The notes under the pieces: generated by a model
Seen by the model: only the letters and a program-made list of their open reading frames with translations
Databases searched by the model: none
What the model was told of the DNA's origin: nothing
Origin: Microdon myrmicae
Lineage: Eukaryota; Arthropoda; Insecta; Diptera; Syrphidae
Direction: 5' to 3'
DNA: 64,000 nucleotides
NCBI GenBank assembly: GCA_963931805.1
Contig: OZ007498.1
Location: 66,146,795 to 66,210,794 of the forward strand
Part shown: in pieces, positions 62,365 through 64,000 of the stretch
Layout: every line of letters starts with the position of its first letter
How positions within the stretch are numbered: position 1 is the first letter of the stretch
Made by a program: the position numbers and the translations under genes

Positions 62365-64000
62365 ACGCCTTTATTGTACAATAATTTAACATATGTTGAC
62401 TTAGGACTAAAATGCCAAATCATATTTTACAATATTTTCTTATTCTTGAAATAATTTACTGGCTCTACACGAGCATTCTAAATTACACGATACAATTTTG
62501 TGTAATGCCTTTCGGCGTACAAATATATGTGTGTATTTGTGTTGTCCTGTACAGTGTGTGTATGTATAGTGTTTCAACAGAACACCGAATGGGGCTGTGG
62601 GGCTTTTCAGGGCCCGAAGAGCCATGCATCGCTCGATCCCCACCATTTCCAGCAATGCGACTTACCTTAAAGTCGAATCTTCAGCAAGATTATACAACCT
62701 TGCTACGGCATTAACCGCCAACCAATTCGCTGGAATTAATTCGGTTATCCCCAAGGATAACCGACATAAATACCTTATAGGCAGCTTACTTTTCTTTGGG
62801 GGTTTTTTCAAACCCCTTCTCCACGGTCATTTCTGAAAACATAATTCATGGCAAGATTATCATCTTGCCATGACATCAATTCAGCATCACCACGAGCTTC
62901 CACGACCGAACAATGGATGGCACATATCTACCAACACACACTGATCTTTCCGTGTGTTATCTTTGTACCCATTCATTGACCTAGCATTATTTCGGGTTGC
63001 TTGGACATCTGCAAACCAGATTTTCAACTGCATGTCTATGATCTATCTTTCCTACCAGTAAAGAAGATCAAATTAAACATTGTCCTTTCAGGCGCGCATA
63101 TTTGCTTGGATCTCAGCATGACCGATTTTATGATCCGTTGCCGTTTCTTGAAACGATCACCAGCATCGGTCATGATCACCAATTTTAGTTTACACAAAGT
63201 AAACACTCAAGCGGATACTTTCGCCTGACAGTACCTTCAACGGGATTAACATATCCCTAAGACAACATGCATCGAATCATACATGACCGAAAAATGTTTA
63301 TTTTAAATGATCTAGCAACGGCCATACCCAATGCTGGATTCATTATCCCAAAATAGATTCTTGCCTTCGGCAAGGGTTTTATTGACTCACGTCAATCAAG
63401 AATCTATCCCTTGCTGCTGGCGGCAGTTTATCTTTCCCAAACACGTAGCAGCAGATTTGACCTGCTACATGAGTTTTTCCTGTTTCCCTTTTTTCTTTTT
63501 GACCTTCACCATTGGCTGGCCTTCGGCGGCGAATCCCTTAGGTTCGTTTCGTTGGATGTCTGTTAAGAGACATCCAATAGTTAGTCAGATTTTATTCTTC
63601 GAAGGGTGCGCACCTTCGTTAACGAATCCCCGCGGAGAGTCACCGAGAGTTCGTCTAAGAGTTACTTCGTTACTAAGTCCTTTTTTTTTCGTGTGCGTCT
63701 TTTTGCCATGCCGTGTTTCACCAGTGTAAAAGAAATATAATTTAATATAGTTCTTTAAACAAAGTGTAGCCCACTAACTTTGATCCCGTTATAATAATAA
63801 ACCAGGATTGTCACCGCGCGTGTAACGAGAATTCGGGATATTGATTTAATTGTACAGGATTTTTACCACGAAATAAAAAACATTATCATCAAAACTACTT
63901 CAGTGTGTTTTCTTTGGAGAGCTATTGTGTTCGCGGTTGTGCTCTAATTTCCAGCGTAATATTGGTGGTGTTTCTGCTGAACCAGCGTCCGTGTTGACGC
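62365..64000 (+). mobile_element. Hairpin-rich LTR-like element, runs off the window
   Basis: The clearest hairpin chain. Perfect stems: 62846-62857/62862-62873 (12 bp), 62933-62939/62952-62958, 63117-63126/63165-63174 (10 bp, enclosing CGTTTC/GAAACG), 63188-63193/63199-63204, and 63353-63363/63397-63407 (11 bp) enclosing two small stems at 63361-63373 and 63382-63395. Also 63445-63451/63462-63468, 63552-63561/63568-63577 (10 bp) and 63600-63605/63613-63618. The right part, AAATAAAAAAC...CAGTGTGTTTTCTTTGG (63870-63920), is the R-U5-like signature, so plus orientation. Left boundary uncertain. No gene. Confidence 0.5.

Overview
The window reads as repeat-dominated, AT-rich intergenic DNA from an insect, most likely a fly. 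The grounds are a U2 snRNA of animal type, a TMEM50-family gene with four short exons, Jockey-type LINEs (one with an arthropod Inr/DPE internal promoter), BEL/Pao and Ty3/Gypsy LTR elements and mariner transposons. The order Diptera is my inference; the sequence alone does not name a species.

Only two host genes look intact: a U2 snRNA on the minus strand (11086-11272) and a TMEM50A/B-type four-pass membrane protein (39318-39974, exons 39318-39401, 39466-39600, 39674-39800, 39862-39974). A third host-derived piece is a broken, intron-less copy of the helicase HELZ/CG9425 family (17233-18945), cut off by a LINE.

Layout. 1-7018: a hairpin-rich LTR-like element split by a 5.7-kb Jockey LINE with a 15-bp target-site duplication (TSD), then an integrase remnant. 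7.1-16 kb: two near-identical copies of a second Jockey family (minus) on either side of the U2 gene and a long LTR-like element. 16-19 kb: another LTR-like element and the HELZ pseudogene. 19-28.2 kb: a further LINE, more LTR-like elements, Jockey fragments and RTE-like LINE debris containing two very short insertions with clean TSDs. 28.2-39 kb: one Gypsy family in four forms: an internally deleted copy, a solo LTR, a near-complete 5.86-kb copy (33096-38956) whose two LTRs differ at about two bases, and (at 10 kb) an LTR scrap. 39-40 kb: the TMEM50 gene. 40.66-45.51 kb: a BEL/Pao element without reverse transcriptase that carries an AT-rich foreign-looking segment with a KEN-box-like motif. 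45.5-57 kb: an inverted pair of LTR-like elements and several LINE remnants. 57.0-59.9 kb: a mariner with two nested insertions. 60-64 kb: mariner and Jockey scraps and a final hairpin-rich LTR-like element.

The most distinctive signals are: (i) a recurrent class of about 1-1.5-kb LTR-like elements made of chains of perfect short hairpins; (ii) an in-phase GGGAAAC slippery site just before the gag stop of the Gypsy element, leading to the protease frame; (iii) the foreign-looking segment inside the BEL element; and (iv) several nested insertions that can be resolved to the base by their TSDs.
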